64,000 nt of DNA from Ophiodon elongatus (taxonomy: Eukaryota; Chordata; Actinopteri; Perciformes; Hexagrammidae), in assembly GCA_016806645.1 (NCBI GenBank), contig JACSYO010001856.1:2501-66500 (forward strand), given 5' to 3'. This document shows, in pieces, positions 42,037 through 54,349 of the stretch; position 1 is the stretch's first letter; the number at the start of each line of letters is the position of its first letter. The notes under the pieces are model-generated. The model was not told the origin of the DNA, did not search any database, and saw only the letters and a program-made list of their open reading frames with translations. Made by a program: the position numbers and the translations under genes.

Positions 42037-44958
42037 ACACAGTATGATGAGTGTAAATGTCCATAGTAAACACAGAGTTAAATAAAGAAAATGTGGCATT
42101 TTAGATGCTTTCCAGAAACAGATACAGCTTTTTTACTTTACCCCTACACTATAAATATTATGTTCTTTTAACAGTTAGGCAGAAAGTACAAAAACATGTT
42201 GATCAAGACTTTGCACTTAGCTTTTAATACAATGTAAATGTAGATTTTAGGTTTGGAGTTTGGATTATTTTTCTTTTATTCAAAGGGAGATTTACAAATT
42301 TCATCTCAACATGCAGAAAAGTGAAAATATATCATTTTTTTATTTTTATTTTTCCTTACCGAGTTCACACAGACTAGAGCCTATTTGTCGATGAACTTTC
42401 ACTGAGAAATGGCCATTCTTTGGTTGGTCTGGCAGTGATAGATCTTTTTTTAGCATTGCCTCTATAGTGCTGACAGCTCGTTACCACAGTAGAGTCATCA
42501 TGTTTGAGCCCAGCTGGCAGGACCTGCACAAGAGAACACATCAACATGAGGTGAGATATAGCGTAGGCCTTAATCTCCAGTTCTCATCAGCCTGTCAGAC
42601 ATGTCAGGCTCTTCATAATATGCTCCTCCAACTACCACCCTGCTCCTCGAAATCTATTCATACTCCTGGGGGGATATAAGTGACTATATCAATTGCTGAA
42701 CATATATATTTTTGTCACATTGATAACATCAATACTGATTTCAATTGATGTATTTTGAGACTGCATACTGGATTTGGAAATTGAGAGAATTTCTATTTGT
42801 CACATTGTCAATAACTTAAATTGTTTGGGACAAAAGAAAGGAACAGAAAAATTGACAAAATAAATTCAGCAACAAGAGGCCTATTGGGACGGACAACACT
42901 TTCACAACAATGTCTCTACAGCTACAGCTTGATTTCACATGTTTTGCTGCTATATCAGGCTATGCTGTGTCTATCAGTGATTGAATGATTATGATTAATA
43001 GAAAATAAATTGAACCAGACCAGACCGTACTGGATAACACATTAGGCACTTATCCCCAATGTGTTCCCCAAATGGGAAAAAAGGTATACCTGAGGCACAA
43101 ATCCCTCAAATAATCTCTCAGCAAAATATTGGGCACCTGCAGCGTAAACTCAAGGTGTACTGCAGTGGTAAACACACTTGACCAGATAAGACCAGAATCG
43201 GGTTTTAAGCCAGTGTGCATGTGTGTATGTGTGTGTGTGTGAGAATGTGCATTTGAGTGCCAGAGACAGACGGCAACAATACAGCTTTTCAAAAAGAAGA
43301 TTTAGGGAGGTAGCAGCAGCCGACAGCTTTATACTGGCTGCATAACAGCAAGAATCAGGTTGAAAAAGGAAGAAAAAGATGTGATCAGAGGAGAGCGCCT
43401 AAGCCAATCCACTGTGGGAAGATGGGCAAAGGAAAGTAGCGGCAGATGAGAAATATATGAGAGATCTAGATTGGAGGAATGATTATGCTGAATAATGTTT
43501 TTTGTTAATAATAACGTATTATTATTATTATTAACTATGTTCATTTAGTTTCACTAGTTTCTGCTTTATCAGACAGAATAAATTGGACTGAAGCAGGATT
43601 ATGTATGAAACAATTAATGTGACGAATTCAAACATATGACCTACTGCAGAAAGAAAGTCATTAAAGTTGTCTCCATCACACATTTCTACTGCATTATTAC
43701 TGTATGCCTTACTAGTGCACTCAAGTCTTCCTTTCCTCATTCACAGTAGAACTATAATAGGACATTGTATGTCTCAAGTAACTGGACCTGACATATTTCC
43801 TTCACCTTAACTGCAGAAAACAGCTAAATTTCACAGTTATTTCAAAGCATCGAGCCAGACTGCAGTATTCATTATATGAATTGTGCACAAAAAGTGAGAC
43901 ATTTTTGGCTGATGAGCTACCTCACAGTACCCCTCACCCTGTTTCTCCCTCACCGTAGCAAATTGGAGAACAAACAGAAAAGATGGACAAAAAAGAAGAA
44001 GAGGGTCAATCCAGATAGTTCTATGATTTAGCGTTCCAGACCTTTGAATTGACCATTCTCTAAGACCCACCCCGCTACCTCTCAGTCAAGCTGTCAGAAT
44101 TACCATGGAGCCCTCACTGTCACTAATGTCACTCCCTGCATTTATCTTATCTAAATCTTTGAAAATCAAAAAAGCATTTTCATTTTTTATTCACTATCAC
44201 AATCATTAAAAAAGCAAAAGCGGCAGGTGAACATATTCTTCAGTAGCTTGCATAGCATAGAAGTGCTAACCCTAGAAAATGATATGCTAACATACTCTGC
44301 TATTGTTAGCTCCACAGGTTTTTATGTAGAAACGTAATGTTTTACCTCTTCGGGTAATGATTATCACTATTACACAACATTAATGTTTACCAGGGCTAGC
44401 TCAAAATCCTCAAAACTAGCAAGAAAATAAAAATCTGACACAATTGCATGAGAGTCTATAAAGCACTGCTGGATAATTGTCATACCCCGGAAGCAAGGGA
44501 GCCAGTCAGAGCAATCATTGTTCAAAATCACTGCTCAAATGATACAGATGAACTGCACGATAGACTAAATAAAAAATCAAACGTTTCCATGATATCTGTC
44601 TCCCGAAGGGAAGTGAGTTTATCATGTTTTATTTGCAGAATACTTATGAAAACCCAGTCTGGATATGGAAATGCACCAACATTTGTTGGTTAGTGAACAT
44701 AGTTACAATAGTGACCGTGTTGGACCCCACCTAGTATTTTTCCATATTGTCCTGGCGACTCTTTAATTAAATGCGTATTTTAGTAAGAAAACAAGAAACT
44801 TACAAATACTTTAAGCTGAGTTCTGAATGATTTCTTGAAGAAAGAGAGAGAGAGGGGGAAGGCACTAAGATGTGGGTGGAAAGTTACACCTACATCTTGG
44901 GTGACCTAGTCACCCAAGGTCTGTGGATGTCGGCAGAACGGAGGTTGAGGGAGGTCAA
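42037..44958. other. Non-coding stretch
   Basis: A plus-strand segment at 42468-42550 is bounded by AG and GTGAGA and is open in one frame; it is discussed as a weak exon candidate. An ATT run lies at 43517-43532 and a short GT run near 43223-43240. The remainder is AT-rich with no recognised element. Confidence 0.5.
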
Positions 44959-44992
44959 TGGTGTGTGTGTGTGTGTGTGTGTGGGGGGGGGG
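44959..44992. repeat. (TG)12 run followed by a 10-base G run
   Basis: A TG dinucleotide tract (44959-44983) passes directly into ten consecutive G residues (44983-44992). Confidence 0.95.
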
Positions 44993-47900
44993 CCTTGAGG
45001 AGGAAAACGATGAGAGGAAACCCTTACAGAACCACTTCACTTTATGTTTGTTTGCATTGTAGCACAAAATAAAACTACAAGCTGTACAAGGCTGGACTTT
45101 ATCAGCAACATTTGTCTTGAAAAAAAAGAGGCTCATACTTTCATCTACACAGACCAACACAACGGGAGCAAGAATTTTGATAATTACTGGGCTGTGATAT
45201 ATTTCTGTTTTTGGCTTATTTTTTTCTCCCATGTCCCAGTCCCAACACAGCAGGGATACTCGTTGGCATCAAACCAAACTAATATTCACTAATGCAAACC
45301 CAGAGTTTTGAGTGGAGACACACCAGCCAAATACATAACTCTCCCATGATAATCTATTGGTCCCCTTTTTTAGTGTTTAATTGTTGTGTATCAAACGCTA
45401 GCTCATAATTAATGTGTTTGTAAAAAAACTGATCAAATCCTACTAGTATCAAGTAGAGTTGTTTTTGTATATGTTTACGGTAATCTCTCAAATATTGTTT
45501 TTTACTATAATTTTCATGTTCAAAAGCATGGGGTTGAATACTTAATTAGGGCAGTCATCTTTAACATTTCAACCAACTTCAGGTTCAAGCCCCAAATCCA
45601 CCTCCTGTTTCATCCAAAAACTAAATACCTATTTTGGCTGATTCTTTTGACAAATACAGTTAAATTTCAGTTAAAACAGAGATTTAGCAAAAAGGGTTCC
45701 TTTACCAATTTATTTTGAATATTTGCCAGAAAAGGTTATAAATTGTATGGGATTTGGTGGCATATACATTAGGTCTGACATAATTTCAGAGCAGTGGTGC
45801 CACCCAAAGCTAAAGTAAATTGCATCAAATCCAGGTTTGATTATCCATGATGAGGCAAGGGATTATAATTTATTTATTTATAGTGAAACACATTTTATCT
45901 TAAAATTCATAGAGTGAAATATAAAGCAAATCTCTCTCACTGATTTTTTTATTTGATCAATGTTTTGGTTCTGTGATCATAAACAAATCTCTCCCAAAGC
46001 TTTAAACAACCTGACTATCTTGATGTTAATAATGTTAGTAATCAAAACCTGGTGTTGCTTTGGTAACAATGCAGGATGCTCAGATGAGTATTAGACTGCC
46101 TATTTCATATGCATACCATCAATGTGGTACAGCTGGTCCATACATATAAGCACTTTAGCTCAATTAAATGTACATATTTAACAAATACTGTAACTTTAGA
46201 ATTGTTCACATTCATTGTGCTTATTGGAAAAACATTATGGAAATTATGTTTATACCTTGTATATTTTATATAGCTGGACAATGCTTTAATAGTAAATACC
46301 TTTCTAGGAATTCCATTAGACTGACATCAGTGTCCACAAGGTATTTGTGTGCATACACAGATGCTAACCCATGAATTATCTGCACATGCACTCAATAATT
46401 GTCTGCAGTCGGTGTACACACGTCTGTGAGTAAAGGCGTAAACAGTTCCTTGTTTGATTAACATCAATAAAAATTCTCCCTCTCATCTAACTAACTAAAG
46501 CTATGGCCACACCGTGTTTTCTTGTCTCCCTCAATTTGAATCTCAATGCTCACTCCTTTCCACTCGGCGGAATATTTAATAAAGGCTGCTGCTTGTCGGC
46601 TGGGGTGTCCTGTCTCTAGTGAGATGGTTAATAAAGCAGAGATGTTCTGCCCACATCCAGAGGCTTTAAAGGGGGGGTAGGGGTGGGGATGAAGACTATT
46701 ATTCAGTCAAGAAAAACAAGGGGCTTTACATACAGGCACCACTGTGGGGAAGCAGCGGTGAACTTTCTTCCTGTTCTTTTTTAATGTGTTTTTCTCTTCC
46801 AGAGTCTAATAGCTTCCCTGGACCCAGACAGCTTCACATTAATTGGCCAAGGAGGCGATGCCAAGGCTATTCTACTCAGGTCCTCTGGCGCTGCCACCGC
46901 CAACCCACTATAGACCTTGAAGTCTGGTCTTATTCTCTCAGTCTGCCTCTCTTTCATATTATCTTTCTTCTTTCCCTATGTCCCTGCATACCTCGCCAGT
47001 CTTTGCATGTGTGATTGTTTGTTTGCTTCTCTGTCTTTCACAACCACACACAAACATCGCCTCACACTCTTCCTCCTCCTTCTCACGCCTCCATTCATTG
47101 ATCCCTCCATTAACTTCCTGTTCAGTTTCTCCGTGTCTTCTCCATCCTCTTGATGTTCCCTACCTCCTCGGAGTCTCCTCTCTTTTTGTTTCCTCTGTGT
47201 GTCTCTCCTTCACTCTCTCTTTCTGTCAGGAGCATATTAAGCAGGGGATTCACAGCAGGCCACGGCTAATTTGGACCAGGGGCTGAGGCCATCTCAGCAG
47301 GACACGAGCAGAAGAGGCAACCTGAAGATCTCTTCTTTCCTTCTCCCTTTCCTTCGTACACAGTTTGGAAGCCGGAAGGAGAGAAGGTCTTTGCCCTTAC
47401 TTGGCAGAGGTTGTCAGACATCATTCAAGTTAGATAACAGTCCCTTTGTTGTACTGTTCACCCCTGATACTCTTTAGATTTGTGATGGGAGGGTTTTTAA
47501 AAGGAGAATGCCAATGTCACTTTTATCATTTATACCATGCTGTGCCTGGCAAATCACAGTCATCACATACTGCACATATCCAATGGGAGAGTTTTGATCT
47601 TCTATTACTTAATCTCTGATCTTCCTTCAGACATACTAGCCGACCCCCTGCTGTTTTTTTCAATATGATGTATTACATATCCATTGAAGAGGTTATATTA
47701 GTCTTCAGAAGTAACAACGCATTTTTTAGATCTGTTTCTCTCTCTGGTTAGATGACCCGTGAAAAACTTGACCCTGAGACTATGACTCTCATAGTAAGTA
47801 ATTAATTAAAGGCCAGGACTGAGCTTACGGTACATACAAAGCTTGAGCGACAGCATTAGCGTGTCGCTAAGTCCCACCCCTGTAAAGCAGACTGATCAAC

Positions 47901-48196
47901 TGTAGCGTTGTTTCGGCTCGCTCTGATCAATTATTTAGCTCTGCTCCATTGACTCTCATGCAATCATTACAGATTTTCTTCAGTTTCAGGCTGGATTTCG
48001 AGCTTGTATGGTTAAATGTTGTGTATTAGTGATGGTAGTTACCCAGAGAGGTTGGAAGGAGATATCCATTTCTCAAATATTGTGTTTCTGTGTAAAAACC
48101 TGTGAAGCTAACATTAGCAGAGTATATTAGCACATCATTAACTAGTGTTAGCACTTCAATGCTACGCACGCAACCTAGGGTATACTGAATGTATGT
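44993..48196. other. Mostly non-coding stretch
   Basis: Apart from the candidate exon at 46803-46913, nothing gene-like is supported. 46920-47230 is a pyrimidine-rich plus strand (TCTCC and CTTTC words) that produces long Ser/Leu/Pro frames with no biological meaning. A second acceptor-like site ends this tract at 47228. 47815-48180 is unique-looking and may be an unrecognised old repeat. Confidence 0.5.
46803..46913 (+). CDS. Weak candidate coding exon, identity unknown
   Basis: A strong acceptor-like sequence, a T/C-rich tract ending 'tgtttttctcttccag', precedes 36 open codons that end in TAG at 46911-46913. The translation starts SLIASLDPDSFTLIGQGG and ends ANPL, with a balanced, acidic/aliphatic composition unlike the low-complexity frames around it. 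It could be a terminal coding exon, or an internal exon ending at 46879 where CAG is followed by GT, although GTCCTC is a poor donor. I do not recognise the protein, and no partner exon is secure. Other frames across the segment are also open, so chance is a real possibility. Confidence 0.28.
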   Translation, partial: SLIASLDPDSFTLIGQGGDAKAILLRSSGAATANPL

Positions 48197-48232
48197 AATA
48201 TATATATATATATATGTATATGTATATATATG

Positions 48233-48277
<45 letters not shown>

Positions 48278-48314
48278 GTATATGTATATATATGTATATA
48301 TATATGTATATATA

Positions 48315-48407
<93 letters not shown>

Positions 48408-48448
48408 CATATATGTACACACATATATATATACACATATATATATAC
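48197..48448. repeat. (TA)n / TATG tandem tract
   Basis: About 250 bases composed of TATA with interspersed TATG (left part) and TACA (right part). The core, 48320-48403, is an unbroken TA run of 84 bases. The crossing frames of 74-136 codons are Tyr/Ile alternations and not genes. Confidence 0.98.
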
Positions 48449-51400
48449 AAATGAGTCACTGTACTAATAGTTTTCAAATACACTGTACAGCTCCCCTACT
48501 GTGTACCTCTCAACTTTTATAATGTCTCTCAAAAAATACTAAGGGGAGTTGTCAGTTGGTGTCAGCCGTTGCTCAAAGTCTAGCATCCCTGTGGAGTACA
48601 GAGTAATTCAGTCCATTTTTTTGAAGCACAGAAACGCTTAGCTTAGTCACAAGCCCGAGGAAAGGCACACACAGCATAGAAAGACAGCTATCGATCAGAG
48701 CAAGGCTTTCAGATGTTTGAGGGAGAGGTTCCCTGGAAAGCACCCTTAACAAGCTCTGCTTTCGTCCATCTGCAGCTTTTGATTTATTGGCGTCGAAGAC
48801 GGAGAGGAAAACGTAAGAGATGTGCTATGGTATATCTGCGATTTAGTGTCACAATCAATAAAACAGCAGCAGTACTAACCAACCCGAACACACACATACA
48901 CCCCTTCCCCAAGCGAAATCGTTTTTTGGAGTGGAAGCAATAGAGAGGCGAGGGTATTGAGATCTAATCAAATATCCTAACACTGAGCCTGTGTATTGAC
49001 CAGAATTTCAAGGCAGAATTAACCAATGTTCCTCCCTTGTTAGTACAATGCCTTAGAAGAAAATAGATGTTTCGGATGAGGAGGGGTGGAGAGAGAAAGA
49101 GAGGGAAATGGAGAAAGGAAAAATAAAAATTTGAAACATGCACACAGCCAAATTATTGCAAATAAAAACAAAACACATTCAACTTCACAATTATTAACAG
49201 TGTAAGAAAATGAAGCCTTTATCTAAGATATAGAAAGGCATAATATAAAAAACAAAATTAGGTTTTACAACAGCATCAAACGCAATTAATCAACCTTGTT
49301 GTATCATGATCTAATTTTGAAAATTGAAAAAAAGTCGTCCGAGAAATAATGTGTTTTTTATGACCCAAATCCTAAGTGTTTCTTTCTTTTTCCAAAGGTT
49401 AATAACACTTTAATGAAGTGAAGTCTTCTTGATAAAAATATATAATTACTTTTCTCATGACAACCAAAATGAAAAGAAAAAATATAAAACTTGACTTTTT
49501 TCCTCAATATCTTTAAAGATTAGTAAGACACAGTGTGATGATTGTCTTCACTTTAAAAATGAAAAGAAAAAACAGCTGATAATTCAGCTGACAAAACCTG
49601 TCAACCAATGTACTGCTAAATTATTATGTGTCTTTGTAAAGTGTTCTTTAGTTAGAGAGGGTTTGGTAAAAAGGATAGTAATGACATAGATTTTCCCCTT
49701 TTTGGAAATATTAATTGACCTTCCCCTGCAACTACACAAAAGTGTAACCTAATAGGATTTCAGTTATGTAAAAAAGCCTTGTTATCATTCTTATCTGTGC
49801 CTAATAATGTAATCATTAGCTTTCCACTAAGTTAATGTAGTAGCATTAATAGATATGCATTTTGAGAAATTTAGCTATGCTTTACATTTTGCTCTTATTA
49901 TTTCACATGCCTGAGTTTATTTATGTAATATCAGTGAACAAAATTGACGTCTTGTACACAGTATTTTAGGGCCTTCTTGAACAGGAAAGTTTTAACCAAT
50001 GTCATACTTAAGTCCTTTCGACATCACCTATGTGAGCTGCGTCTCCCTATACTTTGTAGACATTGATTTCCCGTCGTCTCGTATCCTCTCTCGCTCTCAT
50101 TCTTTTGGAATATACTAGAAATGTTAGTACATTTTTTCCAACTGACTTCATGAAATCGTTGGACAAAATTGTGTTATGTTATTTTATTCATTTTTTTCCT
50201 TCCAGACCACAGTTGAGAAGAACAGGGGAGATTTTGTTTTGCCTCCAGGGTTGAAGTTGATGCTCACTTCAGGGCTAACCCACTTTACTTTACCCAGCAA
50301 TTTGGATGTAAGACATGTGAATTTTACTGAGGGTGGAGCTGCAGCATTCATTCATGGACCAATTTAAATCTCAACTGTACATTTACTACCACTTGACAAC
50401 ACCTGTCTGCTTTGAGCTCAGCCACAATCAATCTCTCCTTCGTGCTCATCCAGACACTCACTGAGCTGCTTCTTAAAGGAGCAACACTACTCTCATAACG
50501 ATGATGACGTTAACTTGCCAAAACTTCCTGTACTTGGTCGAACAGTAAGTCATAATACAAATATCACAACAAGAGTGACCGCTTTCACATTTCAAATACT
50601 CCTTGTTTACATAAAAAAATAATATTAGTGAAGCCTTAACTGAACTAACCATACAGAGCTCAATTGTTAATTAGCATTGTACCAAAATATTGCATAAGTT
50701 TGGCATTAGCCAAAATACCCCTAAATGTTAAAGTATTTAGTCAACATTGATATGTTTTACTTTATCAATGTATACGTTAAACGGCAGCTTACCTTTTCCT
50801 CCATTTGTATTTGAAACCTCCTTCAATCCACTTATAAACTCCGCCACGTTGCAAGCTGAGTTGCACTAATGAGTGGTTCAATGTGGTGCTCCAGAGGGGA
50901 TGTGGATGTGTCAGGGAGGAGGACAGACCTCTAATTAGTTGCTTTCTATCTCTTGGGAAGGGAGGGGTTCTAAGATGCTGTCCCTGCTTCCTAATGAGCG
51001 CACTGGAGACCACCGAGACAAACCCTCTCTGGCTAGACCAGCAGCACACGTTTCAGCCCGTAGTACACTTCACGCACCTAAAACTCTTTGTCCCTAAAGG
51101 TCTTGCCTCTTTTTCTACCTGTTATCTTTCTCTCTTTCACTTCTGGTATTGTATTCTCTCACTCTGGCAGCCTGGTCCCCCACTCAACAACAAGTCACTC
51201 TTCGAGAGTTGGAGGCCTCTTTTTTCCCCTGGAGACTTTAACACACAAACTCCCACAGAATCACTGCCCAGGCTTTGGAGATAGTACCACTATAAAATGC
51301 CCCATTATGTGCCAAGCAAAGCATCAATACACAGTTCCTTAAGCGCCTATGGAGGAGGTTTTAATCTGAAGCAATAAGACCACTGAAGCTAATAAAGTTA

Positions 51401-52169
51401 CTCTAATGTTTGATCCTACTTTTGCAGGCGATTACCTTCTCAGTTTGAAGGAGAGCAGCAGGATCATCTGTTGACTTGTGCAGGGGAAGAAGTCTGAGGA
51501 GAAAAATCATTCACCCCCTCCTGTACATGACATAGCTTGGTGGGCTGTGTTATGTTGGGGTTTGATTAAAGAATGCGTCTCATTAAAATGTTCCCTCCGG
51601 TTACTAATCAAAGCAGTGTCGATATCTGGGAATTGGCTCGCCAAACATTCTTGTCCTGCTGTTTTTCAGTCTCCCTATTACTTATGCTTACCGTCTCCTT
51701 TTTTCTACCTCATTTTTCCCTCCATTTGCTTCTCTCTCTCCTTCTGCCTGACTTTCACTCTGTTCCATTCACTCTTTCAATCTGAGTCGCCATGCTCTCC
51801 CTCATCCTCTATAACTCTTCAGTAGTGCCGCTGGCATTGGACTGTGTTTTGCTGGCAAATTAACAGAGAGAAGGAAGTCCCAGCGGTGCCAGGCTGAGCT
51901 CAACTTATGTAACAACAGTCAGTCAGCTATACAGCTATCCTCAGACGAGGGGTCAACTGGTCATGGAGCTACAATTTCATTGGGGTTTTATATGTTTTAT
52001 ATTGAAGTTATTAACCTTATATTGGGCTTGGTCAACTGGGGTGGCAGTGGTTAGTTGGCGGTAATTCTAGCAGTGCAGTTTACAGTATGAACCATTTTTA
52101 AAAGCAGGGCTGCGCCACATGCAACCAAATCAATGTCAGGCAGATTACAATATAAGCAAAGCATTTTCG
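48449..52169. other. Non-coding stretch with possible conserved elements
   Basis: A purine-rich plus strand lies at 49078-49130. A segment at 50206-50307 has acceptor- and donor-like flanks and is discussed as a weak exon candidate. 50880-51060 and 51400-51660 are complex, non-repetitive and contain TAATTAG, TAATGAG and ATTAAA cores, resembling regulatory DNA. 51700-51810 is pyrimidine-rich. The plus frame at 50883-51284 (133 codons) has no recognised domain. Confidence 0.45.
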
Positions 52170-52490
52170 CTCCAATTAAGGGACTCTTCGTAGAACTAAA
52201 ACAGTGTGTTTCTAACTTTGTGACAATAGTTTGGTGAAGGGTCTTAACCGTTTCAACATGACAATGCATGTGTACACAAAGTGAGCTTCATTAAATGCTT
52301 TTCTGAATTTGGTGTGGAAGAACTTGACTGCCTTTACAGAACACTTCCAACATCCAACACTTTTAGGGTGAATTGGAGTGAGTCCAAAACTTACCACGCA
52401 ACATCGGTGCCCAACATCACTGATGTTCTTGTTGCAGAATGGGAGAAAATCCCAGGAGAAAGGAGGCTGTTAATGTAGCATTACCCAATA
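52170..52490 (+). mobile_element. Tc1-family transposase relic
   Basis: Starting at 'attaagggactcttcgtaga', the plus strand follows the C-terminal half of a fish Tc1-like transposase. 'ctaactttgtgacaatag' corresponds to the PTLWQQ region, 'gtttcaacatgacaatgc' to the FQHDNA motif with the second catalytic Asp, and the open frame 52281-52478 contains FGVEELDC and TSVPNITDVLVAEWEKIP, matching the family's FGVEELDW and TSVPDLTNALVAEWKQ. The region that should carry the third catalytic residue (PDLNPIxHLWDE) is degraded to TLPTSNTFRVNWSE. No terminal repeats are found, the N-terminus is missing and frameshifts separate the blocks, so it is dead. Confidence 0.85.
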
Positions 52491-53989
52491 TGAGCCTGTC
52501 AGAGGGCAGATGTTATTGAGGTTCAAGTAAAGCCTGCATCCTTTCTTGTTGTTATAAACCAAAGGCATTCTGTGTATGTGATGGCCTCCAAGTAGCAGGT
52601 ACAGGTGGAAGTTTCATCATTTGTCTTTGTAATTAACATGAACATATATGCACTTCATTTATAGCAAAACAATTTCATCAGCATCTCTGTATTGTCTATT
52701 ATACTACAAATCATAGGGGCTTAAGTGCCTTGCTACATTCTAAACGAAAACTAGATATATTGTTTGCCTTTCCATCTTAAATAGAATAATCAGCTGTATT
52801 TTCTAAATCTGTTTTATATTGAAAAGCTTCAAACAGACTAAATAGGTAGTTCTAATAAAAGATAATAAAATCTTACTTTTTCTTCAGACTACCTGCTGAA
52901 CATGAAGAGACATACTTTCTAGCTTTACCTTCTTTATCATATAATTACAGGAGCATTGTGGTTAGTTGCCACATCTAAGGAGTCTCATACATAGCCCTCT
53001 GTCAAAATGAACAAAACCCAACATTTTACAAAAACTGAATTTAAACAGCGTTGCTCTTGTGGCTGCTCTCTTTATGTTTTATCTGTATCAATTCATCTGT
53101 CACTGCCTGACCTTTCTTGTGTATTCAATAGAACATTTTTAAAGGTTTCTACCAAAATCCATGCACTCTCTTTGTGTGATCATGCCCTCCACTAACCGCA
53201 GACAACAGGGCGCCTCAGCTCCCATCAGAGCATGCCTCGTCCCTCCCGTCTCTTGCCCAGTTTATATGAGTGTTAGATTCACTCTCAGTTTGCGACAGAC
53301 ACACAGGGGATGGAGTGGCATCAACAAAGAGACTCGGCTCCTGTCGACTGATCTCTGCGTCCTTTTGTGTTGACACTGTTTTCACGCACTGTGTAAAAAG
53401 CTACAAAGGTTTTCTGCTTCACACTCTGTTGGCTAATTGCATCAAAGCATTTGGAGACTGTTGTCTCAGGCCCTGTGTTTGTACAAGCATCAAAAGGAGA
53501 GCACTCCAGCACATGGAAACTGCGCCAGATATCATCTCTCAGCATGGAGGGCCGCAAGAATGCGGAACCCAGGAAAGTGTGACGATGGCATTTGTTTGTC
53601 TCCCCCCCCGTATAACAAACGCAACCTGACAGGAAATTTATAAATTCAACGTCACTCTTCTCTCTCTCTCTCCAAATAATTAAATAAATCTTGTGAAGCA
53701 GTTTGCTGTTTGATGGAAAGAGATGGAAGTTATGTGGAATGAGGACAGACAAGGGGAAAGATATGGAGAGAGTTAGAAAGGGACGTAGAGCAGAGAGTCT
53801 CTCAGACTGCGTGATAGGTCAGACAGCCGCTGAGCATATCAAAGGGAACACCTTCACACTGAGACTTTGACACATGGTTGTGTGTCCATGTGTGCATTCA
53901 TATATCTCTGAGTTCACATGCATGTACTAGTGTGATCATGTACATATATACATATTATGAGTTATTTCTACAGGAGTGTAAAATTAAAC
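52491..53989. other. Non-coding stretch
   Basis: A CT run lies at about 53655-53672. Frames at 53270-53629 (plus) and 53321-53752 (minus) overlap each other and have no recognisable domain. Nothing else is seen. Confidence 0.5.
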
Positions 53990-54190
53990 TGTGTTCTCAA
54001 TTGAGATTCTTCCAGATTACAGTCGCAGTTTTAAACATGTGGTTAACATTGTAAATTGAAACAAAAAAGGCAACACAATTATTTAGTTAGTAAAACATCA
54101 TGGTTTTGCTTAAAATAAGTTATGGCTGTAAATTAAAATTAGTCGTGGTTGAGTTTGTTTTCGGAATATGACTACAGACTAGGATTTATA
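53990..54190. repeat. Dispersed fish repeat, diverged copy 2
   Basis: Shares ordered blocks with 13920-14060: 'ttacagtcg', 'ttaacattgt' with 'aaacaaaaa', 'ggcaac', 'aaaacatcatgg', 'ttaaaataag' and a final 'taaattaaaat'. The ending 'gtggttgagtttgttttcgg' also belongs to the family as I recall it. Indels of 3-17 bases separate the two copies, so they inserted independently or diverged long ago. Confidence 0.65.
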
Positions 54191-54293
54191 ATGTATTTGT
54201 GATATGTCAAAAACAAATTTAATCTGGGAGAAAAAACTTTTCTCTCAAAACAATCGAACTGAAGTTCAGCTTCGTTTTCATGGGAAAATAATG

Positions 54294-54349
54294 TGTATGC
54301 AGATACGGAATAGTATGCTCTGTATATGCAGATACTGAATAGTATGCTC
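54294..54349. repeat. Two-copy tandem repeat, about 28-base unit
   Basis: Copy 1 is 54294-54320 (27 bases) and copy 2 is 54321-54349 (29 bases). They share gcagata, then gaatagtatgctc, differing by a TA insertion and one C/T or G/T change. A further tgtata start follows. A local duplication. Confidence 0.9.

Noticed and set aside
45575..45610. Second B-box-like sequence, 'ggttcaagcccc'
   Set aside because: No A box or acceptor stem around it.
46917..47286. Ser/Leu/Cys-rich plus-strand frames after the candidate exon
   Set aside because: Translations of a pyrimidine-rich tract; the acceptor-like end at 47228 leads into a frame that closes after 19 codons.
48026..48483. Tyr/Ile repeat proteins up to 136 codons
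   Set aside because: Translations of the TA/TATG tract.
50883..51284. 133-codon plus-strand frame
   Set aside because: No recognisable domain and overlapped by other open frames; the underlying DNA looks more regulatory than coding.
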